A DNA stretch of 64,000 bases from Sulfitobacter aestuariivivens (GTDB taxonomy: Bacteria; Pseudomonadota; Alphaproteobacteria; Rhodobacterales; Rhodobacteraceae): assembly GCF_014763045.1 (NCBI RefSeq), contig NZ_JACTAG010000001.1, positions 1 to 64,000 on the forward strand. The letters run 5' to 3'. Below, piece by piece: positions 51,380-59,041 of the stretch (positions within the stretch are counted from its first letter, which is position 1; each line of letters opens with the position of its first letter). A model generated the notes under the pieces. The model saw only the letters and a list, made by a program, of their open reading frames with translations, was not told the DNA's origin and did no database searches. The position numbers were made by a program, and so were the translations under genes.

Positions 51380-52474
51380 TCAGGTCAGGCCCGTGCGCCC
51401 GGTTTGTGCCATGGCGGAAGAGAGTTCATCGCTGAAGACATCCCAAAGCTGGTTCAGACCGGCTTCACCTCCGGCGGCCATCGCAAATTGCAGCGCGCGC
51501 CCGAAGAAGGTGAAATCTGCCCCTGCATTCAAGGCTTTGAGCACGTCTTCGCCGGATCGCAGACCGCTGTCATAAAACAGGGGAAAGTCAGCGCCGACCG
51601 CTTTGCGGATCTGCGCCAGTGCGGTAATGGGGGCCGGTGCGCTTTCCAGTTGGCGTGACCCGTGGCTGGAGACCTGAATGGCATCCACAGCGGCGTTCTT
51701 TAGCGACAGGGCATCGTCAGCATTGAGCACGCCCTTGACCACCAGCTGGCCGGGCCACATATCCCGAAGCTTTGCCAGGGTGTCCCAGTCAGCCCGCGCA
51801 CGGCTTTCCGTGCGGTCAAACGAATAGCCGCTCATCTGGAAATTCGCCATCTGCGGTTTGCCAGCGGCCAGTTGGGTCAATGACCACTGCGGGTGCAGGG
51901 CAAAGTCGACAAATTGGCGGGGGCCGATGGAAAAGGGCATCTTGAAGCCATGGCGCAACTCGCGCGGGCGGCGGCCGACCTCTGGCACGTCCACGGTCAG
52001 GACCAGGGTTTCATAGCCCGCTGCTTTGGCCCGGTCGACCAGTTTGAACGTGCCTTCGCCGTCGCCTGAAAAATAGAGCTGGAACCAGGCATGACCCTGC
52101 GCCACCTCAATGATCTTTTCGAGGGGTGTCGACGCCACGGTGCTGACGCCGTGGGGCACCTGATACTTTGCGGCAAGCCGCGCCAGCATCAGGTCGGCCC
52201 CGGGCCATGACAGGTTGCACATGCCCATGGGCGCGATGCCGAAGGGCCGCTGGGCCGCCGCTCCGAAGATGTTGGTGGCAAGGCTGCGATCCGAGACATT
52301 GCGCAAAATGCGCGGCTCCAGCGTCAGGGCGTCAAGGGCCGCACGGTTACGCGCGGCCCCGGTTTCGTTTCCCGCCGCCCCGTCGATGTAATCAAACACC
52401 ATCCAGGGCAAGCGCCGTTTTGCCAGCCGCCGCGCATCCTGTGCGGAATGGATATGCGCGGCGTTTGATATCAT
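51380..52474 (-). CDS. FMN-dependent alpha-hydroxy-acid dehydrogenase, candidate sulfolactate dehydrogenase
   Basis: A 364-residue FMN enzyme of the lactate dehydrogenase/glycolate oxidase family. Features: RRLPWMVFDYIDGAAGNETGAARNRAALDALTL at the N-terminus, 'FGIAPMGMCNLSWPGADLMLARLA', 'LTVDVPEVGRRPRELRHGF', and the catalytic His in SSHGSRQLESAPAPI. It oxidises L-2-hydroxyacids to 2-oxoacids. Start at 52474, one base after the comE stop; a longer frame overlaps comE. Being the last gene of the sulfonate operon, just after comDE, it could make sulfopyruvate from sulfolactate, like the SlcD role in Roseovarius. That is inference from position. Confidence 0.85.
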   Translation of the reverse strand: MISNAAHIHSAQDARRLAKRRLPWMVFDYIDGAAGNETGAARNRAALDALTLEPRILRNVSDRSLATNIFGAAAQRPFGIAPMGMCNLSWPGADLMLARLAAKYQVPHGVSTVASTPLEKIIEVAQGHAWFQLYFSGDGEGTFKLVDRAKAAGYETLVLTVDVPEVGRRPRELRHGFKMPFSIGPRQFVDFALHPQWSLTQLAAGKPQMANFQMSGYSFDRTESRARADWDTLAKLRDMWPGQLVVKGVLNADDALSLKNAAVDAIQVSSHGSRQLESAPAPITALAQIRKAVGADFPLFYDSGLRSGEDVLKALNAGADFTFFGRALQFAMAAGGEAGLNQLWDVFSDELSSAMAQTGRTGLT

Positions 52475-52475
52475 G

Positions 52476-53030
52476 TCAGGAAGCGACCGCTTCCATGAAG
52501 CGATGGCGGATGACAACCGGATCGAGCGTGATCACCGGCAGCTTGATGTTGCCGCTGTCGCATTTGCAGACGATGATGGTCATCTCATCGCTGTCGATGG
52601 CGTCCTGCAAAACGGGACCAAGATCCTTGTCCTGCACTTCGATCACATTGTCACACCCGCACGCCTTTGCAACCGCCGTCAGCGAGGTCTTTTTGCCCGC
52701 GTAGGTCGGCTGATCGCCGGTGGAGCCGTAAGAGCCGTTGTCGATGATCAACAGCGTGTAGTTGCCCGTCGCGTTGTTGGCGATTGTTGGCAGGGTGCCG
52801 AGGTTGGTCAGCACAGAGCCGTCGCCGTCGATCGAGATCACCGGCTTGTCCTGCGCCAGCGCCAGACCAAAGCCGATGGAAGACGACAGGCCCATCGTGC
52901 CGAGCATGTAGAAGTTGCGTTCGTTGTCGTCGATCATGTGCAATTCCTGGCTTGGCAAGCCGATGTTGCAGACAACAAGGTGCGGGTTCAGGATGGGTGC
53001 GATTTCTTTGAGAATTTCAGAACGGATCAT
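52476..53030 (-). CDS. comE: Sulfopyruvate decarboxylase, beta subunit
   Basis: A 184-residue ThDP-binding subunit. It has the ThDP motif IDGDGSVLTNLGTLPTIANNATGNYTLLIIDNGSYGSTGDQ and opens MIRSEILKEIAPILNPHLVVCNIGLPSQELHMI. Together with ComD it decarboxylates sulfopyruvate to sulfoacetaldehyde. In archaea this serves coenzyme M synthesis; in marine bacteria it serves sulfonate degradation. The start at 53030 overlaps the comD stop by 4 nt (ATGA). A longer frame exists upstream only because comD is read in another frame. Product would be passed to Xsc, not encoded here. Confidence 0.9.
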   Translation of the reverse strand: MIRSEILKEIAPILNPHLVVCNIGLPSQELHMIDDNERNFYMLGTMGLSSSIGFGLALAQDKPVISIDGDGSVLTNLGTLPTIANNATGNYTLLIIDNGSYGSTGDQPTYAGKKTSLTAVAKACGCDNVIEVQDKDLGPVLQDAIDSDEMTIIVCKCDSGNIKLPVITLDPVVIRHRFMEAVAS

Positions 53031-53533
53031 TGGTCGCCGTAGCCTCCCCAGAAGTTGGCATCGGTCAGGATGGCAACGGGTTTGTTGGACATGAAGGTGT
53101 ACTTTAGGATGTTGTCGAATTCCTCGACATCCTTTTGCCAGTGAAAGTGGTAGGTCGGGATGTTGAGCTGTGCCAGCAGCGCCTTGGTATGCACGGCCAT
53201 CTCGACCTGACAGGCGACAGGTTCGCGCAGTTCGCCGCGATACGAAATCAGCATCGGCAGGGGCATGCGGTAGAACTGGGTCAGCGTTGCCAGTGTGTTC
53301 AGCGTCACACCAAGTGCTGTGTTCTGCATGATGATCATCGGGCGTTTGCCACCCATGAAGGCGCCGGCGCACAGGCCCATACCTTCGTCTTCCTTGTTGG
53401 AGGGAATGTGGAAGATTTCATCGCGGTTTTCGACTTCGTCAATGACACCGGCCAGTTGCTTGCAGGGCACGGTGGTCACAAAGGAGACGTCGTTGGCGAC
53501 AAGATCGTCTACGATCTTCTTGTCGATGTTCAT
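53027..53533 (-). CDS. comD: Sulfopyruvate decarboxylase, alpha subunit
   Basis: A 168-residue subunit with the pyrimidine-binding half of a split ThDP decarboxylase. The catalytic Glu is in HIPSNKEDEGMGLCAGAFMGGKRPMIIMQNTALG. 'LTQFYRMPLPMLISYRGELREP' and 'LTDANFWGGYGDQ' match ComD. Start at 53533 (MNIDKKIVDD); the frame runs further upstream only over the uspA gene. Coupled to comE by a 4-nt overlap. The split subunits and position within a DHPS cluster support a role in sulfonate breakdown rather than coenzyme M synthesis. Confidence 0.9.
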   Translation of the reverse strand: MNIDKKIVDDLVANDVSFVTTVPCKQLAGVIDEVENRDEIFHIPSNKEDEGMGLCAGAFMGGKRPMIIMQNTALGVTLNTLATLTQFYRMPLPMLISYRGELREPVACQVEMAVHTKALLAQLNIPTYHFHWQKDVEEFDNILKYTFMSNKPVAILTDANFWGGYGDQ

Positions 53534-53579
53534 GTCTGTGATTGCCTTTCGAGGGAGCGCGGGTGCGCGTTGGTGAGAC

Positions 53580-53990
53580 TTAGGAGCTTCGGTAAACGTG
53601 GACGGCGCAGGGCGCATGGCGCACCACACGCGCCGCGGTGGAGCCCAGCAGGTAATCGCTGAAACCCGGTTTGTGCGAACCCATCACGATACAGTCCACC
53701 TGATGGTCGGCAGCATAATCGATGATCGAGCGATAGGTGTGGCCCACAACCATTTCGGCAGTGACACCATCAAGATGTTCGGTTTTTGAGGCCAGATCGG
53801 CCCGCGCCCGGGCCATGGCTTCCTTTTTGACCTCTTCATCCACATAGGCCTGAACGGAGCCCTGCGGTGCCTCATAGACATGCAGCGCAATGATCTGGCC
53901 AGTACCGCCTGTCAGGGCTTTCGCGACCTCAAGCGTGTTCGGGGACACGCCGTGATCAAGCGCCATGGGAACGAGTATCTTCTTATACAT
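53580..53990 (-). CDS. Universal stress protein, UspA family
   Basis: A 136-residue single-domain universal stress protein. It starts MYKKILVPMALDHGVSPNTLEVA and ends with the ATP-binding motif VMGSHKPGFSDYLLGSTAARVVRHAPCAVHVYR (G-2x-G-9x-G(S/T) type). AAGGAG before 53990 is a strong ribosome-binding site. It lies inside the sulfonate operon between a dehydrogenase gene and comD; its role there is unknown. Confidence 0.9.
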   Translation of the reverse strand: MYKKILVPMALDHGVSPNTLEVAKALTGGTGQIIALHVYEAPQGSVQAYVDEEVKKEAMARARADLASKTEHLDGVTAEMVVGHTYRSIIDYAADHQVDCIVMGSHKPGFSDYLLGSTAARVVRHAPCAVHVYRSS

Positions 53991-54020
53991 GATCTATCTC
54001 CTTAATATGCGCGTCTGATA

Positions 54021-55001
54021 TCAGGCCCAGGGGTCCAAGATGATTTTCGGTGCGGCAACCGCTCCGGCCCGCAGCTGCTTGAACGCTTCAGCGCCGTCGG
54101 CGAGGGAACGGTGATCGGTCCAGTCAAGCGGGCCCAGCCGTCCATCAAAGATTGCGGCGGCGGTGTCGCGAAAGTCTTGGGCGGTATAGGTGTAGGTGCC
54201 GATGAAGGTCACTTCCTGAAGGGTATAGCGGCGCACGTCCACCCCGCCGTCGTCCTGTCCCAGACCGACATGGGCGATCACACCGCCGGGCTGCACATTC
54301 TTTGACGCCGTCGCGCGGGTTGCGGCATATCCGACAGCGTCGATGATCATCGGGTAGGTGTCTGTCACGGATGCCACGGCGCTTTGCCCGCATGTCTCAA
54401 TGAGCAGGGCGCGACGGGCCTCGTTTGGCTCGGCGATGGTGACGTCGTCCAACCCCATGGCCCGAAGAGCCAGCGCCGCGGCAAGGCCGATGGCACCGCC
54501 GCCCAGAACCAGAGCCCGGCGGTCCATTGACGGATGCAGGGCCTCAAGGGCAAGGCGTACCGTGTGCCAACTGACAGCGAGCGGTTCGGCAAGCGACGCC
54601 TTGGTCAGCGGCACGTCCTGCGGCACCTCGACCAAATTGCGGTCGGGCATGGCGATGTATTGTGCAAAAGCGCCCTCGCGCGGCTGCATTGAGATGATCT
54701 GGCGGTCGGGGCACAGGTTTTCGCGCCCGCCCAGACAGGCAGGGCAGGCCATGCAGGTCACCAGCGGGTTCACGGTGACGCGGGCACCGTCGCGGGGGCC
54801 GCCCTGAATGACGCCCGCTGCTTCGTGCCCAAGGATCAGCGGGGCCGGGCGGCGCGCGTCATGGCCCAGATAGGCATGCATGTCGGAGCCGCAGATGCCC
54901 ACGGCGGCGACCTTGATCAGATGCTCGCCCGGCAGGGGCACCGCATCAGGCACGTCCCGGTATCCAAGCGTTTCCACACCGTCATACACCAAAGCCTTCA
55001 T
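54021..55001 (-). CDS. hpsP: Zinc-type alcohol dehydrogenase (MDR), candidate DHPS 2-dehydrogenase
   Basis: A 326-residue medium-chain dehydrogenase. Catalytic-zinc ligands lie in VGICGSDMHAYLGHD and PLILGHEAAGVI. The structural-zinc cluster is CMACPACLGGRENLC. The NAD(P) motif is ALVLGGGAIGLAAALALRAMG. In DHPS degraders two dehydrogenases, HpsO and HpsP, interconvert DHPS enantiomers through a 2-oxo intermediate so that HpsN can act on the R form. I assign hpsP from gene order next to hpsN and the SDR gene; the individual O/P names could be swapped. It overlaps the SDR stop by 4 nt. Confidence 0.7.
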   Translation of the reverse strand: MKALVYDGVETLGYRDVPDAVPLPGEHLIKVAAVGICGSDMHAYLGHDARRPAPLILGHEAAGVIQGGPRDGARVTVNPLVTCMACPACLGGRENLCPDRQIISMQPREGAFAQYIAMPDRNLVEVPQDVPLTKASLAEPLAVSWHTVRLALEALHPSMDRRALVLGGGAIGLAAALALRAMGLDDVTIAEPNEARRALLIETCGQSAVASVTDTYPMIIDAVGYAATRATASKNVQPGGVIAHVGLGQDDGGVDVRRYTLQEVTFIGTYTYTAQDFRDTAAAIFDGRLGPLDWTDHRSLADGAEAFKQLRAGAVAAPKIILDPWA

Positions 55002-55759
55002 TTCGCGGTGAACCCCCCGTCAACCATCAGCACCTGCCCGGTGACATAGCTTGACGCCTCAGAGCATAAAAAGAGCACGGGGCCGTCGATGTCTTCAAGT
55101 CGTCCGTTGCGCCCCATACAGGTTTGCGCCGCATTGCGGCTGGCGCGGTCAGGATCATCAAAAACAGCTGCGGTCAGCTCTGTCGGGAAGAACCCCGGAC
55201 CGATGGCGTTTGCGGTAATGCCGAAGGGGGACCAGGCCTCTGCCATGGCGCGGGTCAGCTGGCCGATACCGGCCTTGGTCGCACCGTAAGCGATGCCGCC
55301 CGGAAAAGCCCGGGTGGTCTGCAGGGAGGCGAAGTTCACGATCCGGCCCCAGCCCTTTTCCTTCATGGCCGGGACAAGGGCCTGACTGAGAAAAAACGGC
55401 GCAGAGAGGTTGAGGGCCAGCGTCTGGTCCCAGCGCTCTGGTGTGACGTCATCGGCCGCTTGGCGCGTGTTGATGCCCGCCGCGTGGATGACAATGTCAG
55501 GTGCACCAAAAGGGGCCGCGATCCTGCGAGCGAGTTCCGGGATATTTGCCCTGTCTGCAACATCCGCCGCAAGACCGGCGGCACCCGGGCCGATCTCATC
55601 GCACAAGCTATCGAGGGCATCGGATCGCCGGGCAACGCCGACAACTTTTGCCCCGGCGCCCGCCAGTGCAATGGCCGCGCGGCGGCCAAGACCCGAGCTG
55701 GCGCCTGTGACACAGGCCACCTTGCCGCTCAGGTCAAAGAGGGTGCTTTGCTCAGCCAT
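54998..55759 (-). CDS. hpsO: Short-chain dehydrogenase/reductase, candidate DHPS 2-dehydrogenase
   Basis: A 253-residue SDR. Features: cofactor motif CVTGASSGLGRRAAIALAGAGAK, 'DIVIHAAGIN', and the catalytic set Ser (NFASLQTT), Tyr and Lys (YGATKAG). The C-terminus SSYVTGQVLMVDGGF is classical. As the gene next to hpsN it is the likely partner of the zinc dehydrogenase in epimerising DHPS (known scheme for HpsOP; specific assignment is inference). Overlaps hpsN by 8 nt and the next gene by 4 nt. Confidence 0.7.
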   Translation of the reverse strand: MAEQSTLFDLSGKVACVTGASSGLGRRAAIALAGAGAKVVGVARRSDALDSLCDEIGPGAAGLAADVADRANIPELARRIAAPFGAPDIVIHAAGINTRQAADDVTPERWDQTLALNLSAPFFLSQALVPAMKEKGWGRIVNFASLQTTRAFPGGIAYGATKAGIGQLTRAMAEAWSPFGITANAIGPGFFPTELTAAVFDDPDRASRNAAQTCMGRNGRLEDIDGPVLFLCSEASSYVTGQVLMVDGGFTAK

Positions 55760-57059
55760 CCGCCGTCAGATCAAAGGTTTCATCGGGGAAATACTTGGCC
55801 AGACGCACATCAGCGGCGCGGGCGTGGCCTTCCATCCCTTCAAGGCGTGAGATCCGCGCTGTCGCAATCGCGACGTTCTTGGAGGCTTCTTGCGTGGCAC
55901 GCTGCCATGTCACGATCTTCATGTACTTGTGCACGGACAGACCTCCCGTGTAGCCCGCGGCACCGGAGGTGGGCAGCACGTGGTTGGTGCCTGACGCCTT
56001 GTCACCGTATGACACGGTGGTTTCCTCGCCCAGAAACAGAGAGCCATAGCAGGTCAGGTTTTCCAGCCACCAGTCCAGATCGTCGGCCATCACCGTCAGG
56101 TGCTCTGGTGCGTATTCGTCGCTGCATTTCGCCATATCGACGCGGTCGGCACAGACGATAACTTCGGCATAGTCGCGCCATGCGGCAAACGCGTTGTCAC
56201 GGTTGAGTTCTGGCAGATCTTCGATCAACTCGGGCACGCGTTTCATCACGTCTTCGGCCAGCGCGCGGTCATCGGTTACAAGCCAGACGGGCGAGTTGTA
56301 TCCGTGTTCGGCCTGCGAGACGAGGTCGGTCGCCACGATGTGCGCATCAGCGGTTTTATCCGCAAGAATCAGGCTGTCGGTGGGTCCGGCGATCATGTCG
56401 ATCCCGACGCTGCCAAAGAGGATGCGCTTGGCTTCGGCGACGAATTGATTGCCGGGCCCGACGAGGATGTTGGCCTGGGGCAGATCAAAGAGGCCATAGG
56501 TCATGGCCGCGACACCCTGCACCCCGCCCATGGCAAGGATCTTGTCCGCGCCGCAGATGTGCGCGGCATAGACGATGGCCGGGGCCACGCCTGTCTCAGG
56601 ACGCGGCGGAGAGCAGGCGGTGATGTGCTTGCAGCCCGCGACCTTGGCGGTGGTGACGGTCATGATGGCGCTGGCGATGTGGCTGTAGCGCCCGCCGGGC
56701 ACATAACAGCCCGCCGCATCGACAGGAATTGCCTTTTGACCTGCGACATAGCCCGGCTGGATCTCCATCTCGACATCCGCGACGGTGCTTTTCTGCAGTT
56801 CGGCAAACCGCTTGACGTTGTCATGCGCAAACCGAATGTCGGCCTTGAGTTTTTCCGGTACCAACGCGCAGGCGGCGTCGATTTCGTCGGCCGTCAGCAG
56901 GACGTTGCCTTCGTATTTGTCGAACTTGGCGGCATACTCCCTGGCCTTTGCGTCGCCTCCGGCCTTGATATCGTCAAGGATCGAAACAACGGTTTCATGC
57001 ACATCCGACGCGCCGGAGGCGGACGTCAGCGTTGCTTTCTTGAGATAGTCGCGAGTCAT
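55752..57059 (-). CDS. hpsN: Sulfopropanediol 3-dehydrogenase (HisD-like)
   Basis: A 435-residue member of the histidinol dehydrogenase superfamily. HpsN oxidises R-DHPS in two NAD-linked steps to R-sulfolactate, in parallel to HisD chemistry. Seen: PVDAAGCYVPGGRYSHIASAIMTVTTAKVAGC, 'ANILVGPGNQFVAEAKRILFGSVGIDMIAGPTDSLILAD' and the SQAEHG motif, with EYAPEHL later. The hisD annotation is unlikely because no his genes are near, while LacI regulator, TRAP transporter and ComDE are. Length agrees with HpsN proteins. Downstream of the TRAP genes by 12 nt. Confidence 0.85.
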   Translation of the reverse strand: MTRDYLKKATLTSASGASDVHETVVSILDDIKAGGDAKAREYAAKFDKYEGNVLLTADEIDAACALVPEKLKADIRFAHDNVKRFAELQKSTVADVEMEIQPGYVAGQKAIPVDAAGCYVPGGRYSHIASAIMTVTTAKVAGCKHITACSPPRPETGVAPAIVYAAHICGADKILAMGGVQGVAAMTYGLFDLPQANILVGPGNQFVAEAKRILFGSVGIDMIAGPTDSLILADKTADAHIVATDLVSQAEHGYNSPVWLVTDDRALAEDVMKRVPELIEDLPELNRDNAFAAWRDYAEVIVCADRVDMAKCSDEYAPEHLTVMADDLDWWLENLTCYGSLFLGEETTVSYGDKASGTNHVLPTSGAAGYTGGLSVHKYMKIVTWQRATQEASKNVAIATARISRLEGMEGHARAADVRLAKYFPDETFDLTADG

Positions 57060-57071
57060 GTAGGGGGTGTC

Positions 57072-58400
57072 CTATTTATAGATATCTGGAAGAAGGGTTG
57101 TCGACACAGCCGGAACGTAAGCGATGAACAACACGATCACAAACATACACAGCACGAAGGGAACCGCGCGCACCGCAATTTTGAGGATCGATTCACCGGT
57201 GATGCCCGACACGACGAAGAGGTTGAGCCCAAGGGGCGGTGTAATGAAGCCCACGCCCAGGGCGGTGATCATCATGATGCAGAACTGGATCTCGTTCATC
57301 CCGATGTTTTCGGCCAGGGGCTGAAGGATCGGTGCAAGGATCACGATATTGGGCGTTGTTTCCATCACGCAGCCCGCTGCAACGAGGATCCCGATCATCA
57401 GGAGGATAAGGACCCAGGGTTCGTTCGTCAGGCCTGTGACAGAGGTCACGAAACCTTGCGGTACCCCCATGATCGCGAGTGCTTCGGCCAGGGGGGCCGA
57501 AAAGGCGATGATGGGGAGGATCACACCGTTGACCTTGGCCGAACTGACCAGCATCGCCGGGAAATCCGCCCACTTGAGCGTGCGCAGGATGAACCCCATG
57601 CCGATCGTGACGACAACGGCTGTCGCGCCGGCCTCTGTCGGGGTCAATCGGCCCGAGAAGATGCCGTAAAAGATGATGCCGGGCACGATAAAGGCATACC
57701 AACCGGATTTCAGAGAACGGCCCAGATTGCCCAACCACTCGCCCATGGTCAGATTGCCGCCGCCCTCATAGGCATAGATGCGGTTCACGACGAGGTTTGT
57801 GATCAGGATTGCAAAAAGAATGCACAGGCCCGGGATCAGCGCGGCCAGAAACAGTGTCGAGGCGGATATGCCCAGCACAAGGCCAATAATGATGTAGGCA
57901 ATGGACGGTGGGATCAGGATGCCGGTACAGGCACCAGCAGCCACAAGGGCGCAGGCGTAGGGCCGGGGGTAGCCCGCCTCTACCAGACGCGCGATGGTCA
58001 TGCGGCCCACGGCAGCAGCACCCGCCGCGTCCGATCCTGAAATGGCCGCGAACATGCCGCACACCAGTACGGTGGCAGAGCCAAAGCCGCCCTTGGTAAA
58101 GCAGGTTAGCGCCTCGGCCACGTCCAGAAACTTGCGACTGAGACCGGTTCGGACCAGCACGTCACCGGTGAGGATGAAGAGCGGGATCGCGGTCAGAGCG
58201 AAGGCGTCGATGCCGGTGAAGAGCCGTTCACCAACCAGCGACAGCGGCAGATCGCCCGACATGAGAAGCATCAGGATCGCGGAGGATCCGATGGCGGCCC
58301 AGACAGGAACGGCCAGGGCGATGAGGCCGATGAAGATGAGCACCGGCAGGTAGAAATCCCACCCAAGCTCAACCGTTTGCGCGACAGTATTCCAAAGCAT
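57072..58400 (-). CDS. hpsM: TRAP transporter large permease (DctM type)
   Basis: A 442-residue membrane protein with about 12 hydrophobic segments: the Na+-driven translocating subunit of a TRAP transporter. 'IDAFALTAIPLFILTGDVLVRTGLSRKFLDVAEAL', 'GMFAAISGSDAAGAAAVGRMTI', 'GILIPPSIAYIIIGLVLGIS' and 'FITPPLGLNLFVVSGITGESILKI' are DctM signatures. With the 170-residue small subunit and the binding protein it forms an importer, expected to carry DHPS given the neighbours. 12-nt gaps on both sides show it is in the operon. Confidence 0.88.
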   Translation of the reverse strand: MLWNTVAQTVELGWDFYLPVLIFIGLIALAVPVWAAIGSSAILMLLMSGDLPLSLVGERLFTGIDAFALTAIPLFILTGDVLVRTGLSRKFLDVAEALTCFTKGGFGSATVLVCGMFAAISGSDAAGAAAVGRMTIARLVEAGYPRPYACALVAAGACTGILIPPSIAYIIIGLVLGISASTLFLAALIPGLCILFAILITNLVVNRIYAYEGGGNLTMGEWLGNLGRSLKSGWYAFIVPGIIFYGIFSGRLTPTEAGATAVVVTIGMGFILRTLKWADFPAMLVSSAKVNGVILPIIAFSAPLAEALAIMGVPQGFVTSVTGLTNEPWVLILLMIGILVAAGCVMETTPNIVILAPILQPLAENIGMNEIQFCIMMITALGVGFITPPLGLNLFVVSGITGESILKIAVRAVPFVLCMFVIVLFIAYVPAVSTTLLPDIYK

Positions 58401-58412
58401 AACTCGCGCTCC

Positions 58413-58925
58413 CTAGTCGAACAGAGTGTCACCCTCGTAGACGGGCTTGCCCGTCCGGAGGGAAGTGAAATCACGGCGCATTGATTGCAGCAGGCGCCAT
58501 ATCATGAGACCGAACCCGGTTGGCACGGCCATCAGGAACCACACCTTGGAGATGCGCAGACCATCGGTGACAGAGCCGAACTTGGCCGAGACATGCACGG
58601 ATTCGTATGACCAATAGAGCGCGATCACAGCAACGAGCATCATCACGACGTCGCCGAAGATGTAGAGCAGCGCCTTGGGCCGTGGTGGCAGGTAATGCAT
58701 GATCACGTCGATGCGGATATGCGCGCGTTCCTTGACGGCGGCAGCAGCACCGATCCAGGCAAGGTAGATGAACGCATAGCGCACGATCTCTTCACCCCAG
58801 ATAGAGGAGTAGGCGAATATCTCGCGGCGCAGCACTTCGACGGCCATCGTGATGACCAGCATCACGTAAAAGGTCAAAAGCAGCCAGCGCTCGGCGTTTT
58901 GGTCAAGTTTGCGTAGCAATGTCAT
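58413..58925 (-). CDS. hpsL: TRAP transporter small permease (DctQ type)
   Basis: A 170-residue protein with four hydrophobic segments, the small membrane subunit of a TRAP transporter. 'WLLLTFYVMLVITMAVEVLRREIF', 'SSIWGEEIVRYAFIYLAWIGAAAAVKERAHIRIDVI' and 'SVTDGLRISKVWFLMAVPTGFGLM' are the DctQ pattern. I start at ATG 58925 (MTLLRKLDQ); the longer frame runs through the gap into the binding-protein gene and is not real. Confidence 0.85.
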   Translation of the reverse strand: MTLLRKLDQNAERWLLLTFYVMLVITMAVEVLRREIFAYSSIWGEEIVRYAFIYLAWIGAAAAVKERAHIRIDVIMHYLPPRPKALLYIFGDVVMMLVAVIALYWSYESVHVSAKFGSVTDGLRISKVWFLMAVPTGFGLMIWRLLQSMRRDFTSLRTGKPVYEGDTLFD

Positions 58926-59004
58926 GACGGGGCCCGTTTGGCTTGCACAACTAAAGAGGGCGCTTGCCGCGCGCGGTCCTTGGTCGTGTTCAAAAGAGAA
59001 TGTC

Positions 59005-59029
59005 GGGCGCCCCCGGAAAGGGAACGCCC
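59005..59029 (-). terminator. Intercistronic hairpin between binding-protein and membrane genes
   Basis: GGGCG (59005-59009) and CGCCC (59025-59029) with extra CC/GG pairs inside form a GC stem in the 116-nt gap. No T tract follows. Such hairpins often protect or truncate the upstream message, giving more binding protein than permease (inference). Confidence 0.4.
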
Positions 59030-59041
59030 CAAAAGTTATAT

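Noticed and set aside
52476-53372. Longer open frame for comE (298 residues)
   Set aside because: The first 114 residues are comD read in another frame; the ATGA overlap at 53027-53030 and family length support the 184-residue form.
55752-57059. Annotation as histidinol dehydrogenase (hisD)
   Set aside because: No histidine genes are nearby, whereas a LacI regulator, TRAP transporter and ComDE mark the HpsN context.
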